From: Mesorhizobium sophorae
GTDB taxonomy: Bacteria > Pseudomonadota > Alphaproteobacteria > Rhizobiales > Rhizobiaceae
Length of the DNA stretch: 64,000 bases
Assembly: GCF_002270415.1 (NCBI RefSeq)
Contig: NZ_NNRI01000001.1
Span: forward strand, 372,001 to 436,000
Reading direction: 5' to 3'
Numbering within the stretch: the first letter of the stretch is position 1; each line of letters begins with the position of its first letter. Below, in pieces: positions 25,789-34,975 of the stretch. A model generated the notes under the pieces. It was not told the origin of the DNA. It saw only the letters and a program-made list of their open reading frames with translations, and made no database searches. The translations under genes and the position numbers were made by a program.

Positions 25789-27057
25789 ATGCGTTCCATG
25801 CGTGTATCGATCCCGCTGGCGGCGACGCTTGGCGTGATGTTTTCAGGCGGCGTAGGCGCCGCTTTTGCCGACCCGGTCACCATCACCTTGAACAGCTGGC
25901 GGACCGAGGACATCGCGGTCTGGCAGGACACCATCCTGCCCGCCTTCGAAGCCAAGCATCCCGACATCAAGGTCGAGTTCGCGCCGATCAACACCAATGA
26001 GTACAATGCCGCCATCCAGTCGCAGATCGAAGGCGGCGCCGGCGGCGACCTGATCACCTGCCGCCCCTTCGACGTGAATCGCGAATGGATCAAGCGCGGC
26101 TATTTCGAATCCCTGGAAGGGCTGCCGGGCCTGGAGAACTTCGACAAGACGTCCCGTGCCGCATGGTCAGGCGCCGATGACAAGGCCTACTGCCTGCCGG
26201 TCGCCGCCGTGCTCGCCGGATTCTACTACAACGCCGACATCTTCAAGGAACTGGGTTTGAAGGTGCCGACCACCAGCGCCGAGTTCATCGATGTCCTGCA
26301 GGCGATCAAGAAGGACGGCCGCTATACGCCGCTGGCTTACGGCTCGGCCGAATCCTGGCAACTCGCCTACAACGGCCTCTACAGCATCGGCCCCGCCTAT
26401 TGGAAAGGCGAGGAGGGCCGGCTCGGCCTGATCGACGGCAAGAAGAAACTGACCGATCCCGAATTCGTCGATGCCATCGCCGCCTTCGAGGCCTGGAAGC
26501 CGTTTCTGCCGGCCGGACAGGAGAGCCTGAACTATGCCGACATGACGCAGCTCTTCACGCTCGGCAAGGCGGCCATCCTGCCGGACGGCTCATGGGACAT
26601 CAACCAGGCGACCTCGACCGGCCTCAATATCGGCGTGTTCGGTCCGCCGGTGCCGAAGGCGGGCGACCAGCGCTACCTGCAGGAAATGCCGGACATGGGC
26701 ATCGGCATCAATGCCAAGAGCGCGCACAAGGAAGCGGCCAAGACCTTCCTCGACTGGGTCGCCGGCCCCGAATTCCAGGAGCTCTATGTCAACGCCGCCC
26801 CCGGCTTCTTTGCCATGAGCAGCAAGCCGGTCACCTACAAGAACAAGCTGGCGCAGGATTTCGCCGACCTCAAGAAAGGCGCTGAGCTGACGCCGCGGCT
26901 GGCGCTGGATCGCCTGAGCGCCGGCACGCCGCCGCTCGACGACGAGACCTGGCGTCTGCTGCAGGTGATGTTCACCAAGTCGGACGTCACGCCTCAGCAG
27001 GTCGCCACCGAGCTTCAGACCGGGCTCGCCTCCTGGTACGGACCGCAGAAGAAGTAA
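25789..27057 (+). CDS. Sugar ABC importer, periplasmic binding protein (CUT1 type)
   Basis: About 422 residues with a signal peptide (MRSMRVSIPLAATLGVMFSG, cleavage near AFAD) and a family 1 solute-binding body, including ITLNSWRTEDIAVWQ and ILPDGSWDINQ. It delivers an unknown sugar to the two permeases that follow. The ATG at 25789 is preceded by a purine-rich stretch; an upstream in-frame start at 25738 would hide the signal peptide. Two stem-loops follow the stop. Confidence 0.9.
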   Translation: MRSMRVSIPLAATLGVMFSGGVGAAFADPVTITLNSWRTEDIAVWQDTILPAFEAKHPDIKVEFAPINTNEYNAAIQSQIEGGAGGDLITCRPFDVNREWIKRGYFESLEGLPGLENFDKTSRAAWSGADDKAYCLPVAAVLAGFYYNADIFKELGLKVPTTSAEFIDVLQAIKKDGRYTPLAYGSAESWQLAYNGLYSIGPAYWKGEEGRLGLIDGKKKLTDPEFVDAIAAFEAWKPFLPAGQESLNYADMTQLFTLGKAAILPDGSWDINQATSTGLNIGVFGPPVPKAGDQRYLQEMPDMGIGINAKSAHKEAAKTFLDWVAGPEFQELYVNAAPGFFAMSSKPVTYKNKLAQDFADLKKGAELTPRLALDRLSAGTPPLDDETWRLLQVMFTKSDVTPQQVATELQTGLASWYGPQKK

Positions 27058-27068
27058 TCCGGGAACGC

Positions 27069-27140
27069 CTTGCGCATGTCTTGCCAGCCGGCGAGGCATG
27101 CGCGAAGCCTTCGGGCACGCCGGCGCATCCAGCCGGCGTG
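27069..27140 (+). other. Intercistronic stem-loops after binding-protein gene
   Basis: GCGCATG...CATGCGC and then CACGCCGGC (27116-27124) with GCCGGCGTG (27132-27140), a perfect 9-bp stem with a 7-base loop. There is no U run. Its position between binding-protein and permease genes suggests differential expression by mRNA processing. Confidence 0.6.
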
Positions 27141-27156
27141 AACAAGAGGTCATGAA

Positions 27157-28044
27157 TTGATATCTCCCGCTGCCGCCTACAGAAACCTGTTGCTGTTCGT
27201 GCTGCCGGCCCTGGCCGTCTACCTGGTCTTTGCCGTGCTGCCGCTGGCGACCTCGATCGTAATGAGCTTCTTCCAGACCAGTGGCGCCTCTGGCGACACC
27301 TTTGTCGGCCTCGCCAATTACGAGCGCCTGTTCACGCATCCGACCATCAGCGCCCGCTTCTGGAACGCGCTTTTGAACAACATGCAGTATTTCGCCATCC
27401 ATCTCATTGTCGAAGTGCCGATGGGCCTGCTGCTGGCGGCGTTGCTGACGTCGGGAAAACTGGCACGGTCGGAAGGCATCTACCGCACCTTGCTGTTCAT
27501 ACCGGCGACGCTGTCGGTGGTCATTGTCGGCTTCGTCTGGCGCCTGATCATCAACCCGCTCTGGGGCCTGGTCGGTTTTCCGCTGCTGGGCACGGAATCG
27601 ACCGCACTCACCACGATTTCGCTGATGTCGGTCTGGCAGTATTTCGGCATCCCGATGGTCTTCCTTTACAGCGCCCTGCTGGCGGTGCCCAACGAGCTCG
27701 TCGAAGCCGCCAACATCGATGGCGCCGGCGGCTGGACGACGTTCTGGAAGATCAAGTTCCCGCTGATCGCGCCGCAATTCGGCCTGATCGCGATCCTCAC
27801 CTACATCTGGACGTTCAACGGCTTCGACCTGGTGTTCGCGCTCAACGGATCGGCGCCCGGACCCAACTACAGCACCGACATCCTCGGCACCTATTTCTAC
27901 CGGACCTTCTTCGGTTCGAGCGGGCAGCTTGCCGATCTCGACCTGGGTGCCGCGGTCGCGACGATCATCTTCCTCACGGTTCTGTTGGTGACATCGGTCT
28001 ATTTCTGGCTGATCCAGCGCCGCCTGAAATCCTATTCGGTCTAG
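27157..28044 (+). CDS. Sugar ABC importer permease, MalF/UgpA type
   Basis: A 295-residue inner-membrane permease with about six hydrophobic helices and the cytoplasmic EAA loop EAANIDGAGGWTTFWKIKFP near residue 185. The best start is a TTG at 27157 with GAGG 7 bases upstream (27146-27149). The nearby ATG at 27152 opens only a 2-codon frame. It pairs with the next permease and with the UgpC-type ATPase at 30970. Confidence 0.88.
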   Translation: MISPAAAYRNLLLFVLPALAVYLVFAVLPLATSIVMSFFQTSGASGDTFVGLANYERLFTHPTISARFWNALLNNMQYFAIHLIVEVPMGLLLAALLTSGKLARSEGIYRTLLFIPATLSVVIVGFVWRLIINPLWGLVGFPLLGTESTALTTISLMSVWQYFGIPMVFLYSALLAVPNELVEAANIDGAGGWTTFWKIKFPLIAPQFGLIAILTYIWTFNGFDLVFALNGSAPGPNYSTDILGTYFYRTFFGSSGQLADLDLGAAVATIIFLTVLLVTSVYFWLIQRRLKSYSV

Positions 28045-28052
28045 GAGCTGAC

Positions 28053-28928
28053 ATGAGCGCCCCGGACCTCACCATGCGAGTTGCCCGCCGCCGCCAGGAC
28101 CGCGAGCCCTGGACGCTGGAGCGCATCATCGTCCACGCACTGCTGATCCTCTTTGTCCTGCTCGCCATAGGACCGGTGCTGATCGTCATCATCAATTCGC
28201 TGAAGACGACGCCGGCGATCTTCGGTGGTCCGTTCGACCTGCCGACGGCCAAGACCTTCAGCCTCGAAGGCTACAAGCGGGTCTTCACGCGCGGCAATTT
28301 CATCGTCAACTACCGCAACAGCCTGATCGTCACGGTGACGACGATCGTGCTGACGGTGGTCCTGTCAACGCTCGCCGCCTTCGCCCTGGTCGAATACCGT
28401 GTGCGGGTCGCCTCGCTGCTCGCTGGCCTGTTCGTGCTCGGCATCATGTTGCCGATCCGGCTCGGCACGATCCCGCTCATCCAGATGATGCTCGCCTGGA
28501 AGCTGATGGATACGCTGGCCGCCCTCATCCTCGTCTACACCGCCATGAGCATCCCGATCGCGGTAACGCTGATGGTCACCTATTTCCGCACCGTTCCGAC
28601 AGATATCAAGGAAGCAGCGCGCATGGATGGCGCGAGCGAGCTGCGCACCTTCTGGATCGTGCTGCCTTTGGTCAGGCCCGGCCTCGCCGCGGTGGCCGCG
28701 CTGACCATGCTGCCGGTCTGGAACGACCTCTGGTTCCCGCTGATCCTGGCTCCAAGCCGGCAGAACCAGACGGTGACGCTCGGCGTGCAGCAATTCGTCG
28801 GCCAGTTCATGAACGACTATCCCGCACTTCTCGCCGCGCTGACGCTTGGCGCGGTGCCACTCGTCCTGCTGTTCACCCTGTTCTCGCGGCAATTCATCAG
28901 CGGCCTGAGCAAGGGCTACAGCAAATAG
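28053..28928 (+). CDS. Sugar ABC importer permease, MalG/UgpE type
   Basis: A 291-residue permease with an N-terminal cytoplasmic Arg-rich tail, about six helices and the EAA motif KEAARMDGASELRTFWIVLP near residue 190. It forms the channel with the permease encoded 8 bases upstream. The start ATG at 28053 follows GGAG. Confidence 0.9.
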   Translation: MSAPDLTMRVARRRQDREPWTLERIIVHALLILFVLLAIGPVLIVIINSLKTTPAIFGGPFDLPTAKTFSLEGYKRVFTRGNFIVNYRNSLIVTVTTIVLTVVLSTLAAFALVEYRVRVASLLAGLFVLGIMLPIRLGTIPLIQMMLAWKLMDTLAALILVYTAMSIPIAVTLMVTYFRTVPTDIKEAARMDGASELRTFWIVLPLVRPGLAAVAALTMLPVWNDLWFPLILAPSRQNQTVTLGVQQFVGQFMNDYPALLAALTLGAVPLVLLFTLFSRQFISGLSKGYSK

Positions 28929-28992
28929 CCCGGCGTCATGGCCGACAGATTTTCGCAAGACTTCTACAATTTCGAACTGATGGAACATCAAG

Positions 28993-30036
28993 ATGCAGAT
29001 AGGCAAATACATCCGCCGGCAGCCTTCGACCCTGACCGGGCTGCCCGCCGCCATCGGCGCGGATCTGGATCGGTTCGCCAGCCTGCGCCAGAAGCCGCAG
29101 CGCATCGTGCTGCTTGGCACCGGCTCCTCGATGAATGCACTGCTGGCTGGCGCTGAAGCGCTGGAGGAGGGGACGGGCGCCTCGGTGATCGCCAAGGAGC
29201 CGGAGGCTTTCCTGCGCTTGCCGCCCAAGGCATCGGACCAGCGTACGCTGGTTCTGGCTGCCTCGCAGTCCGGCATGAGCATCACCACGATCGAAGCGGT
29301 GCGCCTGGCGGTGGCGCGCGGGTTTCCCACCCTTGTCATTACCGGTGAGGAGGGCAGCCTGATTACCGAGACCGGCGCCGAAGTGATCGTCATGCCGATC
29401 GGCCCGGAGACAGTCGGCCCGAAGACCATGGGCTATACCGCCACCGTCATCTCGGTGCTGGCGGTTGCCGCCAAGCTAGCCAACAAGACGGTCGATCTGT
29501 CGAAGCTTCTCGGACAACTGGAGCAGACAGCGGAAACCGGTCTCGCCGCAGCGAAGGATCTGGTCGCCCGCTTCGGCGTCCCGGATTACATACTGGTCGC
29601 CGGACAGGCGACGCATCTCGGCACCGCGCTCGAGGCATCGCTCAAGATCGCCGAGATCAGCGGCGTGCCGACAGCCGCCTTCGACACCGAGGAGGCGTTG
29701 CATGGGCATGTCTATGGAACAACGGACAAAAGCCTGGTGATCGCCATCGCGCAGACCGAAGCCGAGGCGAAGGTCGCGGCCAATCTCGGCGAGGCTCTGG
29801 CCGAACTCGGGCCACGTGCGGTCGTCCTCAACCTCTCCGGCCATCCGACTCGCTTCGACCTCGATGTCAGTTGGCCGACGGCGGCGGAGCAGCAATGGCT
29901 CGCCGGTTGCTGGGCGCCGATCCCGCTGCAATGGTATGGCTGCGAACTGGCGATCGCGCGTGGCATCGATCCGGACAAGATGATCTATCCCAATCTCGGA
30001 CGCAGGCTCAACGTGCGCATCCGCAAGGAGGCCTGA
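28993..30036 (+). CDS. SIS-domain sugar isomerase/deaminase-like protein
   Basis: A 347-residue protein with two SIS domains, like the isomerase half of GlmS or fructosamine-6-phosphate deglycases. The first SIS loop is LLGTGSSMNALLAG near residues 36-49, and AASQSGMSITTIEAV follows near residue 90. No glutaminase domain is present. Such proteins deaminate or deglycate amino-sugar phosphates. It sits between the importer and a ROK kinase, giving a plausible import, phosphorylation, deamination order. The stop overlaps the kinase start (TGATG). Confidence 0.85.
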   Translation: MQIGKYIRRQPSTLTGLPAAIGADLDRFASLRQKPQRIVLLGTGSSMNALLAGAEALEEGTGASVIAKEPEAFLRLPPKASDQRTLVLAASQSGMSITTIEAVRLAVARGFPTLVITGEEGSLITETGAEVIVMPIGPETVGPKTMGYTATVISVLAVAAKLANKTVDLSKLLGQLEQTAETGLAAAKDLVARFGVPDYILVAGQATHLGTALEASLKIAEISGVPTAAFDTEEALHGHVYGTTDKSLVIAIAQTEAEAKVAANLGEALAELGPRAVVLNLSGHPTRFDLDVSWPTAAEQQWLAGCWAPIPLQWYGCELAIARGIDPDKMIYPNLGRRLNVRIRKEA

Positions 30037-30965
30037 TGGTAACCGCGATCGGAATCGACATTGGCGGCAGCCTGGTCAAGCTCGGCGCCGTCGACGGTTC
30101 GGGCAAGGTGCTGGCGCGCGGCGCTGTCCCGGTGCATCGGGATATCGAGTTCGCGGATTTCGTCCATCTGGTCACCAAGGCCACCGACGAGCTGACGCGG
30201 CAGTATCCGGACATCACGGCCATTGGCATTGGTGTGCCGGGCACGCCAAATCCCGAGACCGGTATGCTGAATGGCCGATGCCCGGCGATCCCGGCGCTGT
30301 TGAAGGGTTCGCTGTCAAGACTGTTCGGCATTCGCTTCGGCGTCCCGGCCATCGTCCGCAACGATGCCGTCTGCGCCACCCATGGCGAGATGCGGCACGG
30401 CGCCGGCCGTCCCTTCTCCCGCTTTGCGCTGCTGACGCTCGGCACCGGCATTGGCGGCGCCATGGTAATCGACCGCAAGGTGATCGACGGCCCGGACGGG
30501 TTGCCGCCACAGCTTGGCTGCATCTCGCTCGATCCGGCCCGCACCGACATTGCCGATCCGGTGCCTGGCATGGTCGAGAACCTCGCCAGCGCCCGCGCGC
30601 TGGTCAACCGCTATCGCCAGCTCAAGCCGGACACCGACGCCACCAACGCCGAGGCGGTCTGCGATCTTGCCAAGGAAGGCGACCCCATCGCGCTGCAGGT
30701 CGTCGACGAGGTGGCGCGCTGGCTCGGTCAGATGATCGGCATCATGTCGAACATGCTCAACATCGAGGCGGCGATCATCGGCGGCGGTCTGGCGCTGGCC
30801 GGCCCTTTCTTCACCGATCGCATCGCCCGCAATGTCAGGGATTTCGTGCTGCTGAAGCCCGGCCGCCCGCCTTTGATCGTGGCGGTGGAACACGGCAATG
30901 ACGCCGGCGTGATCGGTGCCGCGGCACTGGCGCTCGACATGTTCGCGCCCACGGCAAGGGAGTAG
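30036..30965 (+). CDS. ROK-family sugar kinase
   Basis: A 309-residue ROK protein without a DNA-binding domain, so an enzyme rather than a repressor. ATP-binding IGIDIGGSLVKLG lies at residues 5-17, catalytic-site RNDAVCATHGE near residue 108, and TLGTGIGGAMV near 138. The zinc-binding Cys cluster of glucokinase-like ROK kinases (GxCGCxGC) is not seen. It starts at 30036, overlapping the SIS gene stop by one base with GGAGG just before. It probably phosphorylates the imported sugar. Confidence 0.88.
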   Translation: MVTAIGIDIGGSLVKLGAVDGSGKVLARGAVPVHRDIEFADFVHLVTKATDELTRQYPDITAIGIGVPGTPNPETGMLNGRCPAIPALLKGSLSRLFGIRFGVPAIVRNDAVCATHGEMRHGAGRPFSRFALLTLGTGIGGAMVIDRKVIDGPDGLPPQLGCISLDPARTDIADPVPGMVENLASARALVNRYRQLKPDTDATNAEAVCDLAKEGDPIALQVVDEVARWLGQMIGIMSNMLNIEAAIIGGGLALAGPFFTDRIARNVRDFVLLKPGRPPLIVAVEHGNDAGVIGAAALALDMFAPTARE

Positions 30966-30969
30966 CGCC

Positions 30970-32061
30970 ATGGCAGACGTCGAACTGAAGAAGGTTTCGA
31001 AGAGCTTCCAGAATCTGAAGGTGGTGCACGATATCGATCTCGACATCGCCGAGGGCGAATTCGTCGTCCTCGTCGGGCCGTCCGGCTGCGGCAAGTCGAC
31101 GACACTGCGCATGGTGGCGGGACTGGACAGGCCGAGCGGCGGCGAGATCCATATCGGCGGCAAGCTGGTCAACAACGTCCAGGCCAGGGATCGCGACATC
31201 GCGATGGTCTTCCAGAGCTACGCGCTCTATCCGCAGATGACGGTCGCGCAGAACATGGCTTTCGGCCTGCGCATCCGCAAGGTGCCGGACGGCGAGGTGA
31301 CGCAGCGCATCGCCCGTGTCGCCGACATTCTCGACCTCAGCGAACTGCTGCAGCGTAAGCCGCACCAGTTGTCTGGCGGCCAACGCCAGCGCGTCGCGAT
31401 GGGCCGCGCCATGGTGCGGCAGCCGAAGGTGTTCCTGTTCGACGAACCGCTCTCCAACCTCGACGCCAAGCTCAGGGTGAAGATGCGCGCCGAGATCAAG
31501 AAGCTGCACCAGATGGTCGCCACCACGACGGTCTATGTCACCCATGATCAGGTCGAGGCGATGACGCTGGCCGATCGCGTCGTGGTGATGAACAAGGGGC
31601 GCATCGAGCAGATCGGGCCGCCCAACGATCTCTACCATGAACCGGCCAGCCGCTTCGTCGCCGGCTTCATCGGCAGCCCCGGCATGAACTTCTTCAAGTG
31701 CCGCCTGGAAGCGCGCGGCGACCGGCTCGCGGTCGTGCTCGGTGATGGCACCGCTCTCGCCGTCCCGGCTGCCCGTACCGCACGCTATGCCGGCCATGTC
31801 GGGCGCGAACTCGAATTCGGCCTGCGTCCCGAGCACATCACCGAGCAGCGCGAGCGGCCCGACGTCGTCGACATCAAGGCGCCGGTCGAGGTGGTCGAGC
31901 CGATGGGCATGGAGACGCTGCTGCATGTGCTGATCGCCGGCGCGGAGGCGACGGCGCGCATCGATCCCGCTTCGACGCCGAAGCCGGGCGAGGTGGCGAC
32001 ACTCTCGCTCGGCATGGCCCATATGCACCTGCTCGATCCCGACAGTGGCAGGGTGATCTGA
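30970..32061 (+). CDS. Sugar ABC importer ATPase, MalK/UgpC type
   Basis: A 363-residue ATPase with Walker A GPSGCGKST at residues 36-44, signature LSGGQRQRVAMGRAMV, Walker B VFLFDEPLSN, and a C-terminal OB-fold regulatory domain (FGLRPEHITEQ). It energises the two permeases upstream. It starts 4 bases after the ROK stop and ends the operon. Confidence 0.92.
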   Translation: MADVELKKVSKSFQNLKVVHDIDLDIAEGEFVVLVGPSGCGKSTTLRMVAGLDRPSGGEIHIGGKLVNNVQARDRDIAMVFQSYALYPQMTVAQNMAFGLRIRKVPDGEVTQRIARVADILDLSELLQRKPHQLSGGQRQRVAMGRAMVRQPKVFLFDEPLSNLDAKLRVKMRAEIKKLHQMVATTTVYVTHDQVEAMTLADRVVVMNKGRIEQIGPPNDLYHEPASRFVAGFIGSPGMNFFKCRLEARGDRLAVVLGDGTALAVPAARTARYAGHVGRELEFGLRPEHITEQRERPDVVDIKAPVEVVEPMGMETLLHVLIAGAEATARIDPASTPKPGEVATLSLGMAHMHLLDPDSGRVI

Positions 32062-32271
32062 ACCTGCCGGCGTACCGTCACGACACGCAAAGGGGTGGGC
32101 GCGGAGGATAGCCGGTTCCCTGCCACATTTTCACGTGTCAGAGAGCAAAAACAATATATTATTTGTTGACAAATATAATTTTGGAGCGAATTTTTAGGCA
32201 CGGTTTCGAATGACCGTGATGGTTCCCAGCAGGCACGGCCATCTCACCGCAGTCCCAGGAATTTGCCGGTC
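32062..32271. promoter_or_regulatory. Intergenic promoter region upstream of the polyamine-type importer
   Basis: The 210 bases end one operon and start the next. They hold an AT-rich operator/promoter block at 32153-32179. AGGA at 32257-32260 is the ribosome site for the next gene. Confidence 0.6.
32153..32179 (+). promoter_or_regulatory. Putative GntR operator with TATAAT, copy 1
   Basis: AATATATT, then TGTTGACA, then ATATAAT. The first 25 bases match 36877-36901 with three mismatches. TGT-TG-ACA fits the TGT/ACA half-sites typical of FadR-subfamily GntR operators, and TATAAT at 32174-32179 suggests that binding would block RNA polymerase. The likely regulator is the FCD protein at 36100. 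Confidence 0.6.
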
Positions 32272-33270
32272 ATGATCGACATCCAAAGCGTGTCAAAATC
32301 CTTCGTGACCAGGGACGCCGATCCTGTCCGTGCGCTGAACGAAGTCAGCCTCGAAATCTTCGACAATGAGTTCTTCACCCTGCTTGGCCCGTCCGGTTGC
32401 GGCAAGACGACCCTCTTGCGGCTGATAGCCGGCTTCGAGGCGCCAAGCTCGGGCGCCATCCGCATCGCCGGCAGCGATGTCGCCGCCTTGCCGCCGCAGA
32501 AACGGCCGGTCAACACGGTGTTCCAGAGCTACGCGCTGTTCCCGCATATGAGCGTCGCCGAGAATGTTGCGTTCGGGCTGGAAATGCAGAACGCGCCGAA
32601 ATCGCTGATCGACGAGCGCGTCAGGGAAGCACTGGAAATGGTGCGGCTCGAAGGCTTCGCCACGCGCCGCCCGGCGCAACTGTCGGGCGGCCAGCAGCAG
32701 CGCGTCGCGGTGGCGCGTGCCCTTGCTCCGAAGCCGAGCGTGCTTTTGCTCGACGAGCCGCTGTCGGCCCTCGACCTCAAGCTGCGCAAGGGCATGCAGA
32801 GCGAATTGAAGCGGCTGCAGCGCGAAACCGGCATCACCTTCGTGCTGGTCACCCACGACCAGGAGGAGGCGCTCGCCATGTCCGATGGGATCGCGGTAAT
32901 GCGCAGTGGCGACGTGCTGCAGGTCGGCACGCCGCGCGACATCTACGACAATCCGCAGGACCGCTTCGTTGCCGATTTCATCGGTGAGTCCAACCTGCTG
33001 CCGGGGGCATTGCTTGGTCGCGACCCGGCGAAGACGATCGTCGTGCGGCCCGAACACATCGTCGTCTCGCCGGCATCCGATGACGCCACAGGCCACGCCA
33101 GGGGGGCGGTGTCAGCCATCACCTTCCTCGGCTCCGACACCCTCTACGAAATTGTCCTGGAAGAGGGAGCGAGACTGCAGTCGCGCTCGCGCGGTCGTGC
33201 GGCATTGGCGACAGGCGACAGGGTCGTCGTCGACTGGGCCCGCGACGTCGAACGCGAACTGGCGAACTGA
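32272..33270 (+). CDS. Polyamine/opine-type ABC importer ATPase (PotA-like)
   Basis: A 332-residue ATPase with Walker [10 protein letters not shown] at residues 39-47, signature [15 protein letters not shown], Walker [13 protein letters not shown] and a C-terminal TOBE domain ([10 protein letters not shown]). The ATG at 32272 has AGGA 11 bases upstream; a TTG at 32263 is too close to that site. It starts a four-gene importer operon (ATPase, two permeases, binding protein). Confidence 0.92.
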   Translation: MIDIQSVSKSFVTRDADPVRALNEVSLEIFDNEFFTLLGPSGCGKTTLLRLIAGFEAPSSGAIRIAGSDVAALPPQKRPVNTVFQSYALFPHMSVAENVAFGLEMQNAPKSLIDERVREALEMVRLEGFATRRPAQLSGGQQQRVAVARALAPKPSVLLLDEPLSALDLKLRKGMQSELKRLQRETGITFVLVTHDQEEALAMSDGIAVMRSGDVLQVGTPRDIYDNPQDRFVADFIGESNLLPGALLGRDPAKTIVVRPEHIVVSPASDDATGHARGAVSAITFLGSDTLYEIVLEEGARLQSRSRGRAALATGDRVVVDWARDVERELAN

Positions 33271-33277
33271 GGCGGCG

Positions 33278-34147
33278 ATGGGTCCGAACCGCACCTACCT
33301 GCTGATCGCACCCGCAATGCTGGTCATCGGCATTTTCATGGTGCTGCCGCTGTTCCTGGCGGTCGCCTATTCCTTCATGACCGCCAACCCCTATGGCGGC
33401 GTCACGGCGCCGGAGACGTTCGACGCCTATCTCCAGTTCCTGTACCAGCGCGACTTCGACGACAGCCTGGTGTTTTCGCCGAGCTATGCGCTGATCATCC
33501 TGCGTTCGATCTACCTCGCCATTGCCACGACCCTCATCTGCCTGGTGCTTGGCCTGCCGGTTGCCTGGTACATCGTCTGCCAGACACCGGAGCGCCGGCG
33601 GGTCCTGCTGTTTGCCGTCACGCTGCCGTTCTGGATCAACACACTGATCCGCACCTATTGCTGGATCCTCATCCTGCGCGACGAAGGCCTGGCGAATGGT
33701 GCGCTGCGCCATGCCGGCATCATCTCCAATCCGCTGCCGCTGCTCTACAATGACGGGTCGATCCTGCTCGGCCTCGTCTACACCTTCCTGCCCTTCATGG
33801 TGCTGCCGATCTATTCGACGCTGGAGCGCATCGACCCGCGTCTGATCGAGGCCGCGCACGATCTCTACGCCAGCCGCGCCGCGGTCTTCCGCCGTATCGT
33901 CTGGCCGCTGGCGAGACCCGGCGCGCTGGCCGGCGCCACGCTTGTCTTCGCGCCGGCGCTCGGCTCGTTCCTGGCGCCCGACCTGCTTGGCGGCGGCAAG
34001 AAGCTTTTGATCGGCAGCCTGATCCAGATGCAGTTCACGTCGTCGCGCAACTGGCCGTTTGGGGCAGCACTCTCGACCGTCGTGACGGTCGTCGTGCTGA
34101 CCGTCTTCGTCATCCGTTCGCGCAAGGCACAGGAGGAGCGGCGATGA
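33278..34147 (+). CDS. Polyamine-type ABC importer permease (PotB-like)
   Basis: A 289-residue permease that opens with a membrane helix (LLIAPAMLVIGIFMVLPLFL) and has the EAA-type loop EAAHDLYASRAAVFRRIVWP near residue 195. The ATG at 33278 lies 7 bases after the ATPase stop. Its stop overlaps the next start by ATGA. Confidence 0.9.
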   Translation: MGPNRTYLLIAPAMLVIGIFMVLPLFLAVAYSFMTANPYGGVTAPETFDAYLQFLYQRDFDDSLVFSPSYALIILRSIYLAIATTLICLVLGLPVAWYIVCQTPERRRVLLFAVTLPFWINTLIRTYCWILILRDEGLANGALRHAGIISNPLPLLYNDGSILLGLVYTFLPFMVLPIYSTLERIDPRLIEAAHDLYASRAAVFRRIVWPLARPGALAGATLVFAPALGSFLAPDLLGGGKKLLIGSLIQMQFTSSRNWPFGAALSTVVTVVVLTVFVIRSRKAQEERR

Positions 34148-34938
34148 ATGGCGCAAAACCCTTCGACTGGCGGCATACGCCCGGCCTGTCGGCCTACACC
34201 GCTCTCATATTCCTCTTCTTCTACGCGCCGCTGCTGATCCTGGTGATCTATGCCTTCAACTCGAGCCGGCTGGTCACCGTGTGGGCCGGCTTCAGTTTCA
34301 AATGGTTCGTCGCGGTCGCCAACAACGGCTCGATCCGCGACGCTGCCTTCAACAGCGTCATCATCGCGATCGTCGCCACCATCGCCGCGACGGCCATCGC
34401 CACGGCCGGCGCGCTGGCACTGGAACGCGGCCGGCTGCGGTTCGGGCGCAGCGCGGCAACGGCGCTGATCGCGATGCCACTGGTGGTGCCGGAGATCGTC
34501 GTGGCGATCACCACGCTGATCTTCTTTTCCGGGCTCGGCATGCATCACGGGCTCATCAACCTGATGATCGCCCACACTGTCTTTTGCATTCCGTTCGCGC
34601 TGCTGCCGATCCAGGCGCGGCTGCGCGACATGGGCGGCACGCTGGAGGAGGCTGGCCGCGACCTCTATGCCGACGAATGGCGGCTGTTTCGCCGCGTCAC
34701 GCTGCCCTTGCTGATCCCGGCGATCTCGGCCGGCGCCATCATGGCCTTCGTCGTCTCGCTCGATGATTTCCTGATCTCGATGATGGTGTCGAGCGCCGGC
34801 TCGACCACCTTGCCGGTCTACATCTACGGCATGATGCGGCTTGGCGTGACGCCGGAGGTCAACGCCATCTCCACCATCCTTCTTGCCGTTTCCATCGTCT
34901 TCGTCGCAGCGGCGCTGCTCGTCGGACGACGCAAATAG
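34144..34938 (+). CDS. Polyamine-type ABC importer permease (PotC-like)
   Basis: A 264-residue permease with about six helices, the conserved STVWAGFSFKWF-like segment (here VTVWAGFSFKWFVA) typical of PotC proteins, and EAGRDLYADEWRLFRRVTLP near residue 163. Translationally coupled to the upstream permease. Confidence 0.9.
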   Translation: MNGAKPFDWRHTPGLSAYTALIFLFFYAPLLILVIYAFNSSRLVTVWAGFSFKWFVAVANNGSIRDAAFNSVIIAIVATIAATAIATAGALALERGRLRFGRSAATALIAMPLVVPEIVVAITTLIFFSGLGMHHGLINLMIAHTVFCIPFALLPIQARLRDMGGTLEEAGRDLYADEWRLFRRVTLPLLIPAISAGAIMAFVVSLDDFLISMMVSSAGSTTLPVYIYGMMRLGVTPEVNAISTILLAVSIVFVAAALLVGRRK

Positions 34939-34975
34939 ACTTGCCTAGAAATAAGAAAACCAGAGGAGAACGACC

